Shown one piece after another: positions 52,775 to 61,714 of a stretch of 64,000 nucleotides of DNA. The translations under genes were made by a program, and so were the position numbers. This DNA comes from Moraxellaceae bacterium. GTDB lineage: Bacteria > Pseudomonadota > Gammaproteobacteria > Pseudomonadales > Moraxellaceae. The stretch is taken from contig JACKNZ010000009.1 in the NCBI GenBank assembly GCA_024234595.1, positions 81,100 to 145,099 of the forward strand. The letters run 5' to 3'. How positions within the stretch are numbered: position 1 is the stretch's first letter; every line of letters starts with the position of its first letter. The notes below the pieces were generated by a model. It did not search any database. It worked only from the letters and a program-made list of their open reading frames with translations, and had not been told where the DNA came from.

Positions 52775-53500
52775 TTAGCTTATGTGATTTAAGTTGTCCG
52801 TCAAGTGTACGGTATTTTGTAAGCTACGCCAATCAGGTGTAGAGGCATCTTTATATTGCTGTAGCAAGGCTAAAAAGCTATCTCGTGCTAGGGTGCTTGC
52901 CCCCAGACTCATTAGATGATTATTTGGTAGTTGGCAGTCAACGAGCGGAAAATGCCATTGGGCGCAAATATTCATTAAAAATGCAAAAGCGACTTTAGAG
53001 GCATCGGTTTGGGTGCTAAACATCGACTCGCCAAAAAATAGCTTTCCCAAATTAAGACCATATAAGCCACCGACTAATTGTTGTTCTTGGTTCCAAACTT
53101 CTACCGAGTGTGCAATCCCTTGTTGGTGTAGTTGTGTATAGCTTTTAATAATATCAGGGTTAATCCATGTGCTGTCGGCATAGGCACGTGGCGCGGCACA
53201 AGCTTGTATGACTTGCTCAAAACAACTGTCAACTGTAATGCTAAAAATATTAGCTTTTAAGGTTTTTTTGAGCGAACGAGAGGCTTTAAATTGGGTAGGG
53301 TAGATGACACAGCGAGGATTAGGACACCACCATAATATCGGGCAATGTTCATCTTGGTTGTACCACGGAAAAACCCCTGCATGATAAGCTTTTAACAAGG
53401 TTTGAGGACTTAAATCCCCACCATAAGCCAATAAACCATCGTTATCAACATGATAAATAGGCGGAAATTGCACAGGTTTTGGTGGTATAAAAATAGGCAT
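52775..53500 (-). CDS. aat: Leucyl/phenylalanyl-tRNA-protein transferase
   Basis: A 241-residue enzyme that adds Leu or Phe to N-terminal Lys or Arg, marking proteins for ClpS-ClpAP. FPPIYHVDNDGLLAYGGDLSPQTLLKAYHAGVFPWY, WWCPNPRCVI and VEVWNQEQQLVGGLYGLNLGKLFFGESMFS are standard. With bpt it forms the two-branch N-degron recognition set common in Pseudomonadales. Confidence 0.97.
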   Translation of the reverse strand: MPIFIPPKPVQFPPIYHVDNDGLLAYGGDLSPQTLLKAYHAGVFPWYNQDEHCPILWWCPNPRCVIYPTQFKASRSLKKTLKANIFSITVDSCFEQVIQACAAPRAYADSTWINPDIIKSYTQLHQQGIAHSVEVWNQEQQLVGGLYGLNLGKLFFGESMFSTQTDASKVAFAFLMNICAQWHFPLVDCQLPNNHLMSLGASTLARDSFLALLQQYKDASTPDWRSLQNTVHLTDNLNHIS

Positions 53501-53582
53501 AAAAACATTCTCTTACAGCTTGAAAATCACGATTCTCTATCTATAATCTCGCACTTATTATCCCTTTTATAATGGTTTTTTT

Positions 53583-53960
53583 ATGAGCCAGCTTGCGAAT
53601 ATTTGTTTAAGCTGTGGTGCTTGTTGTGCCAATTTTAGAGTCTCTTTTCATTGGGCAGAAACCACTTTGGCAACGCCTGATGGTGTACCACAAGAACTGA
53701 CCGAAACCATATCATCTCATCATAATTGTATGAAGGGGACTAACCAAAAAAAGCCACACTGTATTGCCTTGCAAGGCGAGGTGGGGCAACAGGTGTATTG
53801 TACTATTTATAATCAACGTTCTAGCACTTGCCGAGATTTTGATATAGTAGATGAACAGGGTCAAATTAACCCTCAGTGTACAAAAGCGCGAGCTGCCTAT
53901 CAGTTATTACCTGTTGTCTTTATTCAGGAGTCGAGTATTGAAACCAGCATCTATACCTAA
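53583..53960 (+). CDS. YkgJ-family Cys-cluster protein
   Basis: A 125-residue protein with the YkgJ/UPF0153 cysteine pattern (CLSCGACCANFRVSF...CMKG...HCIAL..VYCTIYNQRSSTCRDF). The cluster is thought to bind zinc or an iron-sulfur centre; function is not established. The last residues overlap the greB start by 23 bases. It is divergent from aat. Confidence 0.82.
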   Translation: MSQLANICLSCGACCANFRVSFHWAETTLATPDGVPQELTETISSHHNCMKGTNQKKPHCIALQGEVGQQVYCTIYNQRSSTCRDFDIVDEQGQINPQCTKARAAYQLLPVVFIQESSIETSIYT

Positions 53961-54429
53961 AAGAAGCGATTTAATTACCCCCGAAGGCTACAAAAAACTC
54001 CAAGATGAGCTGGACTATTTGTGGCGCGTCAAACGCCCAGAAGTGACACGTTCAGTCAGTGAAGCCGCCGCACAAGGTGACCGTTCCGAAAATGCCGAAT
54101 ATATTTATGGCAAAAAATTATTAAGAGAGATAGACCGTCGCGTCAGATTTTTGCAAAAACGTCTGCCTGAGTTGCGTGTTGTACACGAAAAACCAAGTGA
54201 TAAAAGCCGAATTTTTTTTGGCGCATGGGTAGAACTAGAAAACTTAGACACCGAAGAAAATCTAAAGCTGCGAATTGTTGGCAGCGATGAAATTGACCCT
54301 TCTCAACATTGGATAAGTATTGATGCACCAATGGCCAAAGCATTGCTCAAAAAAACTCTGGACGAAGAAGTAGTGGTTGAAAGACCGATTGGCAAAGCGA
54401 CTTTTTTAGTATTATCAATCGCTTATTAA
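53938..54429 (+). CDS. greB: Transcription elongation factor GreB
   Basis: A 163-residue factor that stimulates cleavage of backtracked RNA in polymerase. The coiled-coil start LITPEGYKKLQDELDYLWRVKRPEVTRSVSEAAAQGDRSENAEYIYGKKLLREIDRRVRFL carries the acidic tip (GDRSENAEY) and the Gre C-terminal domain follows (FFGAWVELEN..SIDAPMAKALLKKTLDEEVVV). I chose the TTG at 53938 with AGGAG seven bases upstream; the longer reading into the YkgJ gene is out of family range. GreB, not GreA, because of YLWRVKRPEVT. Confidence 0.94.
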   Translation: MKPASIPKRSDLITPEGYKKLQDELDYLWRVKRPEVTRSVSEAAAQGDRSENAEYIYGKKLLREIDRRVRFLQKRLPELRVVHEKPSDKSRIFFGAWVELENLDTEENLKLRIVGSDEIDPSQHWISIDAPMAKALLKKTLDEEVVVERPIGKATFLVLSIAY

Positions 54430-54605
54430 ATATATAATTGTGCGCTAATTTGGTGCTTTTTCTTTATACTGCTGCACCATATTGTTGCCTTAAACAATTA
54501 AGGCAGCTTCTGAGTCTAGTTTCGTCAATAAATTACACAAAATTAAAAGTTGGTGCGATTTTTGCTTAAAGCTTTTAAATTTATATTCTTTTATGGAAGC
54601 ATCCG

Positions 54606-55703
54606 TTGGTGTTAAATCCTTCTTTTTGCAAACGCGTGTTAGAAAATCTGAGTACCGCCGTTATCGTGGTAGATAACACCATGTGTTTGGCCTATCTCAA
54701 CCCATCTGCCGAAATGCTATTGGCTGTTAGTCGTAGCCGTGCCGTTGGTCAGCCATTAGCACAGTTTTTTATTGATTGTGAGGGCGATGCTCCCATACAA
54801 AAAATGGCGCAAACGCTGCAAACGGCTCATCCTTTTACCAAACGTGAAGCACATTTGCGAGTCAATGGTATTCAAGAAGTGATTGTTGATTATGCGGTGA
54901 CGGCATTACTCACCCCCAATCATCCGCCAGAGTTATTGATAGAAATTCAGCAAATTGACCGTTTGTTGCGTATTTCGCGCGAAGAGGCGATTGTCTCTAA
55001 TCATCAAGTGACCAAACAATTAGTACGTGGTGTGGCACACGAAATCAAAAATCCTTTGGGCGGAATTCGTGGTGCGGCTCAGCTCTTAGCGCGTGCTTTG
55101 CCTGATAATAATCTTAAAGAATATACCCAAATTATTATTGAAGAAGCTGACCGCTTGCGTAACTTGGCTGACCGTATGTTGGGGGCGCGTAAACTACCCG
55201 ATTTACAAGCAGTGAACATCCATGAGTGTTTGGAACGTGTGCGCTCTTTAATTTTGGTAGAAGCAGAAGGACGAGTGAATATTGTTCGTGATTATGATTT
55301 GTCTTTACCAGAATTAACGGCAGACCCTGACCAACTTATTCAGGCAATTTTGAATATTACCAGTAATGCACTGCAAGCCTTGTCCGAAAATAAAAATCAA
55401 CGAGAAGCCCCTTGTATTACCCTTAAAACTCGCGCCCAGCGACAATTTACCATTGGCGTGGTAAGGCATCGTTTGGTACTCAGAATAGATATCATCGACA
55501 ATGGGCCGGGAATTCCAGCGCATTTAATAGATACCATTTTTTATCCAATGGTCACAGGGCGAGCCAGTGGTACAGGTTTAGGCTTAGCCATTTCGCAAGA
55601 TATTATTAATGTTTATCACGGAATGATTGAATGTGAATCACAAGTAGGACAAACCACGTTTAGTATTTTTTTACCTTTGGAGAATGGCTATGGCGGCAAA
55701 TGA
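54606..55703 (+). CDS. glnL: Nitrogen-regulation histidine kinase NtrB
   Basis: A 365-residue soluble sensor kinase that phosphorylates NtrC when nitrogen is scarce. An N-terminal PAS domain (about 5-115) precedes the phospho-acceptor His145 (GVAHEIKNPLGGIRGAAQLL). The ATPase has the N-box NITSNALQALSENK, DNGPGIPAHL and GTGLGLAIS. No membrane segments, as expected. The start is a TTG at 54606 after GGAAG (a GTG three bases on is equally possible). It overlaps glnG by 14 bases. Confidence 0.95.
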   Translation: MVLNPSFCKRVLENLSTAVIVVDNTMCLAYLNPSAEMLLAVSRSRAVGQPLAQFFIDCEGDAPIQKMAQTLQTAHPFTKREAHLRVNGIQEVIVDYAVTALLTPNHPPELLIEIQQIDRLLRISREEAIVSNHQVTKQLVRGVAHEIKNPLGGIRGAAQLLARALPDNNLKEYTQIIIEEADRLRNLADRMLGARKLPDLQAVNIHECLERVRSLILVEAEGRVNIVRDYDLSLPELTADPDQLIQAILNITSNALQALSENKNQREAPCITLKTRAQRQFTIGVVRHRLVLRIDIIDNGPGIPAHLIDTIFYPMVTGRASGTGLGLAISQDIINVYHGMIECESQVGQTTFSIFLPLENGYGGK

Positions 55704-57123
55704 TAAAGTTTGGATTGTGGATGATGACCGTTCGATTCGATGGGTTCTCGAAAAAGCCTTAATGCAAGAAGGGCTTGATGTGACGGTTTTTGAAGATGCG
55801 CAACACTTACTAAATAAATTGGCCAAAGAACAGCCTCATGCCATTGTGACCGACATTCGTATGCCTAACATTGATGGTTTAACCTTGTTGGCTAAAATTC
55901 GAATTGATAACCCCACTATTCCTGTGATTGTGATGACCGCACATTCTGATTTAGATTCGGCGGTGTCTTCTTATCAAGGTGGGGCATTTGAATATTTACC
56001 AAAACCTTTTGATGTCGATGAAGCCATTGGTCTCGTTAAACGCGCGATTGCTCATCACCATGAACAACATCAAAATACATTTCCGCCTGTGGCATCTTCT
56101 AAAAGTGTCGATATTATTGGCGAATCGCCTGCCATGCAGGAAGTCTTTAGAGCCATTGGACGTTTGTCACACTCACATATTACGGTGTTAATCAATGGTG
56201 AATCGGGGACAGGCAAAGAGTTAGTTGCCCATGCCTTGCATCGTCACTCACCACGCGCTAGTCGGCCATTTATAGCCCTCAATATGGCAGCTATTCCTAA
56301 AGATTTAATGGAGTCAGAGTTATTTGGTCACGAAAAAGGCGCGTTTACAGGCGCAAATCAATTACGTCAAGGACGGTTTGAACAAGCCAATCATGGTACT
56401 TTGTTTTTGGACGAAATAGGCGATATGCCTTTAGATACTCAAACACGTTTGTTAAGAGTATTAGCTGATGGTGAGTTTTATCGCGTTGGCGGTCATGTGC
56501 CCGTAAAAGTAGATGTTCGTATTATAGCCGCTACCCATCAAAACCTAGAGCGTTTGGTGGCGGAAGGTAAATTTCGTGAAGACTTATATCACCGACTAAA
56601 TGTTATTCGTGTGCATATTCCAAGATTGCGTGATAGACGCGAAGATATTCCGATGTTGGCACAACACTTTTTAGCGCGTGCGGCCAAAGAGTTAAGTGTA
56701 GAGCCGAAAGTGCTTAAATTAGAAACATCTACTTTTTTACAGCAGCTTCCTTGGCCAGGTAATGTGCGTCAACTCGAAAATACCTGTCGTTGGTTAACAG
56801 TGATGGCTTCTGGCCGAGAAATTGTCCCTACCGATTTGCCTCCCGAACTACAACAAATTACCAGCCACGAAGTGGTGCGTAACACTCAAACATGGGAACA
56901 GTCGTTAGCAGAGTGGGCAAGAAAACAATTAGCGAGTGGCACAAGTGGTTTACTAGAGCAAGCATTACCCACTTTTGAAAGAGTCATGATTACCGCTGCA
57001 CTTAATCAAACAGGTGGTCGTCGTCGTGATGCAGCCGAAGTATTAGGGTGGGGCAGAAATACCTTAACGCGCAAAATAAAAGAACTACATATTGAATCTG
57101 TCGGTGATGACGACGACGAATAA
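55690..57123 (+). CDS. glnG: Nitrogen-regulation response regulator NtrC
   Basis: A 477-residue sigma-54 activator. Receiver domain with phospho-acceptor Asp55 (IVTDIRMPNIDGL); AAA+ domain with Walker A GESGTGKE (170-177) and the sigma-54-contacting GAFTGA (217-222); C-terminal Fis-type helix-turn-helix (GGRRRDAAEVLGWGRNTLTRKIKEL). It probably activates the sigma-54 promoters at 36.8-37.0 kb. The ATG at 55690 fits GGAG spacing; an in-frame ATG six bases upstream is too close to the site. Confidence 0.97.
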   Translation: MAANDKVWIVDDDRSIRWVLEKALMQEGLDVTVFEDAQHLLNKLAKEQPHAIVTDIRMPNIDGLTLLAKIRIDNPTIPVIVMTAHSDLDSAVSSYQGGAFEYLPKPFDVDEAIGLVKRAIAHHHEQHQNTFPPVASSKSVDIIGESPAMQEVFRAIGRLSHSHITVLINGESGTGKELVAHALHRHSPRASRPFIALNMAAIPKDLMESELFGHEKGAFTGANQLRQGRFEQANHGTLFLDEIGDMPLDTQTRLLRVLADGEFYRVGGHVPVKVDVRIIAATHQNLERLVAEGKFREDLYHRLNVIRVHIPRLRDRREDIPMLAQHFLARAAKELSVEPKVLKLETSTFLQQLPWPGNVRQLENTCRWLTVMASGREIVPTDLPPELQQITSHEVVRNTQTWEQSLAEWARKQLASGTSGLLEQALPTFERVMITAALNQTGGRRRDAAEVLGWGRNTLTRKIKELHIESVGDDDDE

Positions 57124-57126
57124 TAA

Positions 57127-57153
57127 AAAACCCCGCAAATGCGGGGTTTTTTT
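57127..57153. terminator. Bidirectional terminator between glnG and aceA
   Basis: AACCCCGC-AAAT-GCGGGGTT with A6 before and T7 after. It serves both convergent genes. Confidence 0.95.
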
Positions 57154-57174
57154 AAGGCTTACACTCTTAAAAAA

Positions 57175-58770
57175 TTAAGAGAATTGACCCATAGTGTTGG
57201 CAGTACCACCAGCTTTTAAGGCGTTGTCACCAGAGAAAATCTCTTTGTGGTCGTCGCCAATGTCAGAACCAGCCATTGCTTGGTGCTTAACGCAAGAAAC
57301 ACCTTCACGGATTTCTTTACGTTGTACGCCAGCAACATAAGCCAACATACCCATTTCACCGAAGTAACCTTTAGACAACTCGTGCATATGTAATGCAGTG
57401 GTGTGGTAGGTTGGTAAAGTGATGAGGTGGTGGAATACACCAGCTTCACGAGCAGCGTCAGCTTGGAACGTACGGATTTTTTCATCAGCGTCAGCAGACA
57501 ATTCTGTATTGTCATACTTAGCGTCCATTAACTTAGCGCGATCGTATGCAGAAACGTCTTTACCTTCTTTAACCCAACGGTCATAAGCTTGTTGACGGAA
57601 GTTTAAAGTCCAGTTAAACGATGGGCTGTTGTTGTAAACCAACTTGGCGTTAGGCACAATTTCTTTTACACGGTTAACCATGTGTGCAATTTCGGCAACG
57701 TTTGGTGTTGGGGTTTCAATCCACAACATATCAGCACCGTTTTGCAAGCTAGTAACACAGTCTAAAACCACGCGGTCAATTTGTGTGCCTTCGCGGAATT
57801 GGAACAAGCCAGAAGCCAAACGGGTTGGGCGGTGTAATTTGCCGTTACGCTTAATTAACACTTCATCTTCTTGCGCTTCAGAAATATCAATTTCTTTAGT
57901 GTCTAAGTAGCTGATGTATTGAGAAGCGATGTCGCCAGCTTTTTTAACCACAGGGATTTTTTGGGTTAAGTCAGCACCTTCAGAGTCGGTACGAGCAACA
58001 ATCACACCTTCGTCAATGCCTAACTCTAAGAAGGCAAAGCGAACAGCGTTGATTTTAGCTAAAAAGTCTTCGTGTGGAACGGTAACTTTACCAGCTTGGT
58101 GACCACATTGTTTAGCGTCAGATACTTGGTTTTCGATTTGAATAGCACAAGCACCCGCTTCAATCATTTGTTTGGTCAACAAATAGGTTGCTTCTTCGTT
58201 ACCAAAACCAGCGTCGATGTCAGCAATAATTGGCACAACGTGAGTTTCAAAATTGTCGATTTTAGCTTCAATTTCTTTAACTTTAGCGGTGTCACCAGCA
58301 GCTTCTGCTTTTTGCATGGCACGGAACAAATCGTTCATTTCTTTAGCGTCAGCTTGACGTAAGAAGGTGTAGATTTCTTCGATTAACTTAGGAACAGCGG
58401 TTTTTTCGTGCATAGATTGGTCTGGTAATGGGCCAAACTCAGAACGTAATGCAGCAACCATCCAGCCAGATAAGTAGATGTATTTTTTGCTTGTTGTGCC
58501 AAAATATTTTTTGTTGGCAATCATTTTTTGTTGCGCAACAAAACCGTGCCAGCAGCCCAAAGATTGGGTGTATTTGCTGCTGTCAGCATCGTACTCAGCC
58601 ATATCTTTACGCATAATAGAGGCTGTGTATTTAGCAATGTCTAAACCAGTACGAAAACGGTTTTGAACAATCATACGTGCTGCATCTTCTGGGTGAATTG
58701 CACCCCAAGTGCCACCTAATTTTGCTTTAACGCCACGAACGTGCTCGAGAGCTGATTGATAAGTTGACAT
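57175..58770 (-). CDS. aceA: Isocitrate lyase
   Basis: A 531-residue glyoxylate-shunt enzyme splitting isocitrate into succinate and glyoxylate. The catalytic motif reads KQCGH with Cys222 (the family's KKCGH, here with Gln in the second position). Upstream VVPIIADIDAGFGNEEATYLL carries metal ligands. The 531-residue type is that of Pseudomonas and Acinetobacter, longer than the 434-residue E. coli form. A LysR gene is divergent at 137 bases. Confidence 0.97.
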   Translation of the reverse strand: MSTYQSALEHVRGVKAKLGGTWGAIHPEDAARMIVQNRFRTGLDIAKYTASIMRKDMAEYDADSSKYTQSLGCWHGFVAQQKMIANKKYFGTTSKKYIYLSGWMVAALRSEFGPLPDQSMHEKTAVPKLIEEIYTFLRQADAKEMNDLFRAMQKAEAAGDTAKVKEIEAKIDNFETHVVPIIADIDAGFGNEEATYLLTKQMIEAGACAIQIENQVSDAKQCGHQAGKVTVPHEDFLAKINAVRFAFLELGIDEGVIVARTDSEGADLTQKIPVVKKAGDIASQYISYLDTKEIDISEAQEDEVLIKRNGKLHRPTRLASGLFQFREGTQIDRVVLDCVTSLQNGADMLWIETPTPNVAEIAHMVNRVKEIVPNAKLVYNNSPSFNWTLNFRQQAYDRWVKEGKDVSAYDRAKLMDAKYDNTELSADADEKIRTFQADAAREAGVFHHLITLPTYHTTALHMHELSKGYFGEMGMLAYVAGVQRKEIREGVSCVKHQAMAGSDIGDDHKEIFSGDNALKAGGTANTMGQFS

Positions 58771-58907
58771 AACATCTTCCTATGTGAGTGGAAAAATTAA
58801 ATAAAACCTTGCCGATTTGAGCAAAAGCTTCATTTAAGAATGTGCGAAGTCTAAAGTTTATGGCATAATTTAGCTAATTTATCATTTTAATCTTCGGTAT
58901 TTATTTT

Positions 58908-59912
58908 ATGAATCTTGAGCGTGTTGACCTAAATTTGCTCACCCATCTTGATGTTTTACTTAGAGAAAAAAATGTCACTCGCGCTGCCGAACAGCTTGGT
59001 GTAACCCAACCAGCCATGTCAAACATTTTGCGCCGCTTGCGTGTGTTGTTTAATGATCCGTTATTAATTCGTTCTAGCGAGGGTATGACAGCCACCGAAC
59101 GCGCCTTAGAGTTACAACCACGTATCCGTGAAGTGCTAAGTGATTTAGGACAAATACTAGAGCCACGTACCGAGTTTAGGCCACTCAGTAGTGCGCGTGT
59201 GTTTAGAATCATGGCCTCTGATTATGCCGAAGCCACCTTAATTCCGGCCTTAGTAAAAGCGATGCGTTCCGAAGCCCCCAATGTTGTATTAGATTTTTTA
59301 ACGCCTTCTGATGTCTCGTACCGTGATATGGAGCAGGGTAAAGTTGACTTAGCTATCAATCGTTTTAACGAAATTCCGCAGTCCTTTCATCAAGTCTTAG
59401 TCTGGAAAGATAGTTTTAGTTGTTTGCTGCATTGTGATAGCCCGATTGTTGACCACTTTAATCTTAAAAGTTATTTAGAAGGGCAGCATATTTGGGTCAG
59501 TAAAACAGGCATGGGGGTAGGCTTTGGCGTAAATCCAGATAAATCGGGTGGACTAGGGTGGATTGACCAAGCCTTAGCCCGATTAGGTAAAAAACGCAAA
59601 ATCAGTATTTTTACTCGTCATTACCAAATGCCTGCATTATTAGCTGCTAATGCCGATTTGATAGCAACATTACCGACCCGTGTTGCCAAATTACAAGGCA
59701 CTAATCCTCGATTAGTGATAAAAGACCCACCATTTTATGTGCCAGAATTTGAGCTAAAAATGGCATGGTGTCCGTTATTGCATCATCATCCAGCCCATCG
59801 TTGGTTGCGCCAGCTCATTTTGTTTGTAGCACGGCAGTTAATAGAAGATGAGCGTAAGCAAGCTGATAGGCAGTTAGCATTACAGCATATGATGGGGCGT
59901 TATGATGATTAA
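58908..59912 (+). CDS. LysR-family transcriptional regulator
   Basis: A 334-residue regulator with an N-terminal helix-turn-helix (LNLLTHLDVLLREKNVTRAAEQLGVTQPAMSNILRRLRVLFNDPLLIRSSEGM) and a periplasmic-binding-type effector domain. It is divergent from aceA, so it probably controls aceA and itself; the effector is unknown. LysR genes in this position are typical where they regulate the adjacent metabolic gene. The C-terminus has a His-rich HHHPAH and a short basic tail. Confidence 0.88.
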   Translation: MNLERVDLNLLTHLDVLLREKNVTRAAEQLGVTQPAMSNILRRLRVLFNDPLLIRSSEGMTATERALELQPRIREVLSDLGQILEPRTEFRPLSSARVFRIMASDYAEATLIPALVKAMRSEAPNVVLDFLTPSDVSYRDMEQGKVDLAINRFNEIPQSFHQVLVWKDSFSCLLHCDSPIVDHFNLKSYLEGQHIWVSKTGMGVGFGVNPDKSGGLGWIDQALARLGKKRKISIFTRHYQMPALLAANADLIATLPTRVAKLQGTNPRLVIKDPPFYVPEFELKMAWCPLLHHHPAHRWLRQLILFVARQLIEDERKQADRQLALQHMMGRYDD

Positions 59913-60274
59913 GTCTGCTTGCACTAAATAAGTGCAATGTGGCGAAATAATTACTTTTTATAAAAACACTGACTTGACGAAATAATGTCGAATTTGTTAC
60001 AAGTGACCAAACTTAGTGCGTTTACTCTAAATTGCATGTCAAAATGCAACAAAAAGTAATAAAGCAAGAAAAAATGTTTAAAAACTTTTGCAAAATGTAA
60101 TTGACAGTTTTGCTAAATATGTTACAAGTTATGTCATAAGTTAAATCTGTATCAGTTAGCCAAGTTTATAGCCAGTGATACAGAGACAAATAGTGTGTAA
60201 GCTAACTCAATAGCTTAACGTAATAAATAGCTAGTGTGGCTTGCATAATTATAAAACCAAAAGGGGAAACTCAG
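59913..60274. other. 362-base upstream region of the porin
   Basis: AT-rich, with two related blocks: TTGACG (about 59974) and TTGACA (60101) are each followed by a GTTACAAGT block, suggesting a duplicated promoter. A 7-base inverted repeat AGTTAGC/GCTAACT (60154-60160, 60201-60207) could fold the leader into a long-loop stem. No small gene is convincing. Confidence 0.5.
60101..60128 (+). promoter_or_regulatory. Candidate sigma-70 promoter of the porin
   Basis: A consensus -35 TTGACA with a 16-base spacer to TACAAG, a four-of-six -10. Leader to the ATG would be about 140 bases. Confidence 0.45.
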
Positions 60275-61348
60275 ATGAAGCGTCATTTATTAACCTTAGC
60301 GATTGCTGCCAGTTTGTTACCATTAGCTGCTCAAGCGGCTCCACGCGTTTATGGTCAACTTAATCTATCTATTGATTATATGGATGCCAGCGTTACTCCA
60401 ACACAAGATGGTTGGGCATTAAATAGCAATTCATCACGTGTGGGTGTTAAAGGTGCCGAAAAGCTCAACGAAGAATATACCGCTGTTTATAAATTAGAAT
60501 GGGCTGTTAATGGTGATGTAGGCGGTGCTGATTTGATGGCTCGTGAGCGTTATATTGGTATTAAACACTACCAATGGGGAACTATGCGTTTAGGTTACAT
60601 TGATGCCCCCTTTAAAAATGCCGAAGACGAAATTGATATTTTTAATGATTTAGCCAATTTAGACATGGATAAGTTTATTTATGGTCAAAATCGTTTGGCC
60701 AATTCTATTAATTATGTATCACCCAAATTTTTAGATGTGTTTGGTGCTAACATCACTATTCAACCTGGTGAAGGTCAAACAGCTACTCCTAGCAGCACTA
60801 ATGCAAATGGCAATGAAAATCACTTGGCTGACGCTTATTCTGCTGCTTTTAGTTACGAAGATGATAGCTTGTATTTATCTTACGCTATGGATAAAGAAGT
60901 CATGGATACAAGAAAAGCAATTTTAAAACCAGATCCAATGGCTTTTACTCCAACAGAAATGGATGCAATGCGTTTTAACGCTCGCTACAAAATAGGTGAC
61001 ATGATTATCAGTGGCATGTATCAAATGGCTGAACCAACTAAAAAGGGCGGAGCAGATACAATAGATCAAGAAGACTCATTCATTATCAGTGGCGCTTATA
61101 AAATGGACATGATTACTGTTCGTGGCGAAGTACTAATGTCAACACAGGATATGGTGATGGATGTTGGTTCAACTAACAAAAGTGTAGATACAACCTTAAT
61201 TGGTGTGGGTGTTGATTATGCAATGACCGAAAATACTAAGGTATTTGGTAATGTTGCAATGGGCAAAAAAGAGGTTACAGCTGCTGCTGGAACAGCTAAA
61301 GATTACGATACATCATATTTAGGTTTTGGTACAGAAGTTCGCTTCTAA
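60275..61348 (+). CDS. Gram-negative porin (porin_4 type)
   Basis: A 357-residue outer-membrane trimeric-type porin. The signal peptide is MKRHLLTLAIAASLLPLAAQA, followed by the mature start APRVYGQLNLSIDY. SRVGVKGAEKLNEEYTAVYKLEWAV and LMARERYIGIKHYQWGTMRLGYIDAPF are standard porin_4 features; the chain ends in the membrane signature LGFGTEVRF. The ATG at 60275 follows GGGGAA; an in-frame upstream ATG is not used. Substrate is unknown. It has its own terminator. Confidence 0.93.
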   Translation: MKRHLLTLAIAASLLPLAAQAAPRVYGQLNLSIDYMDASVTPTQDGWALNSNSSRVGVKGAEKLNEEYTAVYKLEWAVNGDVGGADLMARERYIGIKHYQWGTMRLGYIDAPFKNAEDEIDIFNDLANLDMDKFIYGQNRLANSINYVSPKFLDVFGANITIQPGEGQTATPSSTNANGNENHLADAYSAAFSYEDDSLYLSYAMDKEVMDTRKAILKPDPMAFTPTEMDAMRFNARYKIGDMIISGMYQMAEPTKKGGADTIDQEDSFIISGAYKMDMITVRGEVLMSTQDMVMDVGSTNKSVDTTLIGVGVDYAMTENTKVFGNVAMGKKEVTAAAGTAKDYDTSYLGFGTEVRF

Positions 61349-61364
61349 TACTGCCTTACCGCTT

Positions 61365-61397
61365 AAAAAACGCTCCAATATTGGGGCGTTTTTTTTG
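61365..61397 (+). terminator. Terminator of the porin gene
   Basis: AAAACGCTCC-AATATT-GGGGCGTTTT stem with a T8 tract, 17 bases past the stop. Confidence 0.93.
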
Positions 61398-61714
61398 GCA
61401 AAAATTTCAATCAAGCTTATCTATAATAAAGTTTAAATTGTCAAACAATGTCATAGTGAATTGTGTTTTTTTATGATATAGATTATTTGCTGTATGACTG
61501 TATTGTAATTTGGCTTATTCTCTAAAACATAATTATCCTTGATGTTTATATTATCGCCAAATTACCTCGCTTCAGCCATTTAAAAGTCCCTTTTGTTAAA
61601 AAAATGACTATTCTAGGACTTACGCGGTGATTGTTAAATGCGTAAGTCATATTCTTAAGACCTAATAAGTCTCTAAACAATGACGACTTAACATTATGAT
61701 GGGGGAATGAGCTT
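61398..61714. other. 317-base intergenic region before the patatin gene
   Basis: AT-rich, non-coding. Its only clear structure is the 35-bp minimal MITE copy (61615-61649) flanked by TATTCT repeats. GGGGAATGAG just before 61715 is the likely ribosome site of the next gene. Confidence 0.6.
61615..61649. mobile_element. Minimal MITE-like element with possible target duplication, copy 4
   Basis: A 35-bp element with AGGACTTACGC and GCGTAAGTCA termini around 14 internal bases. TATTCT occurs immediately on each side (61609-61614 and 61650-61655), which would fit a target-site duplication. It lacks the internal sequence of the larger copies. Confidence 0.6.
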
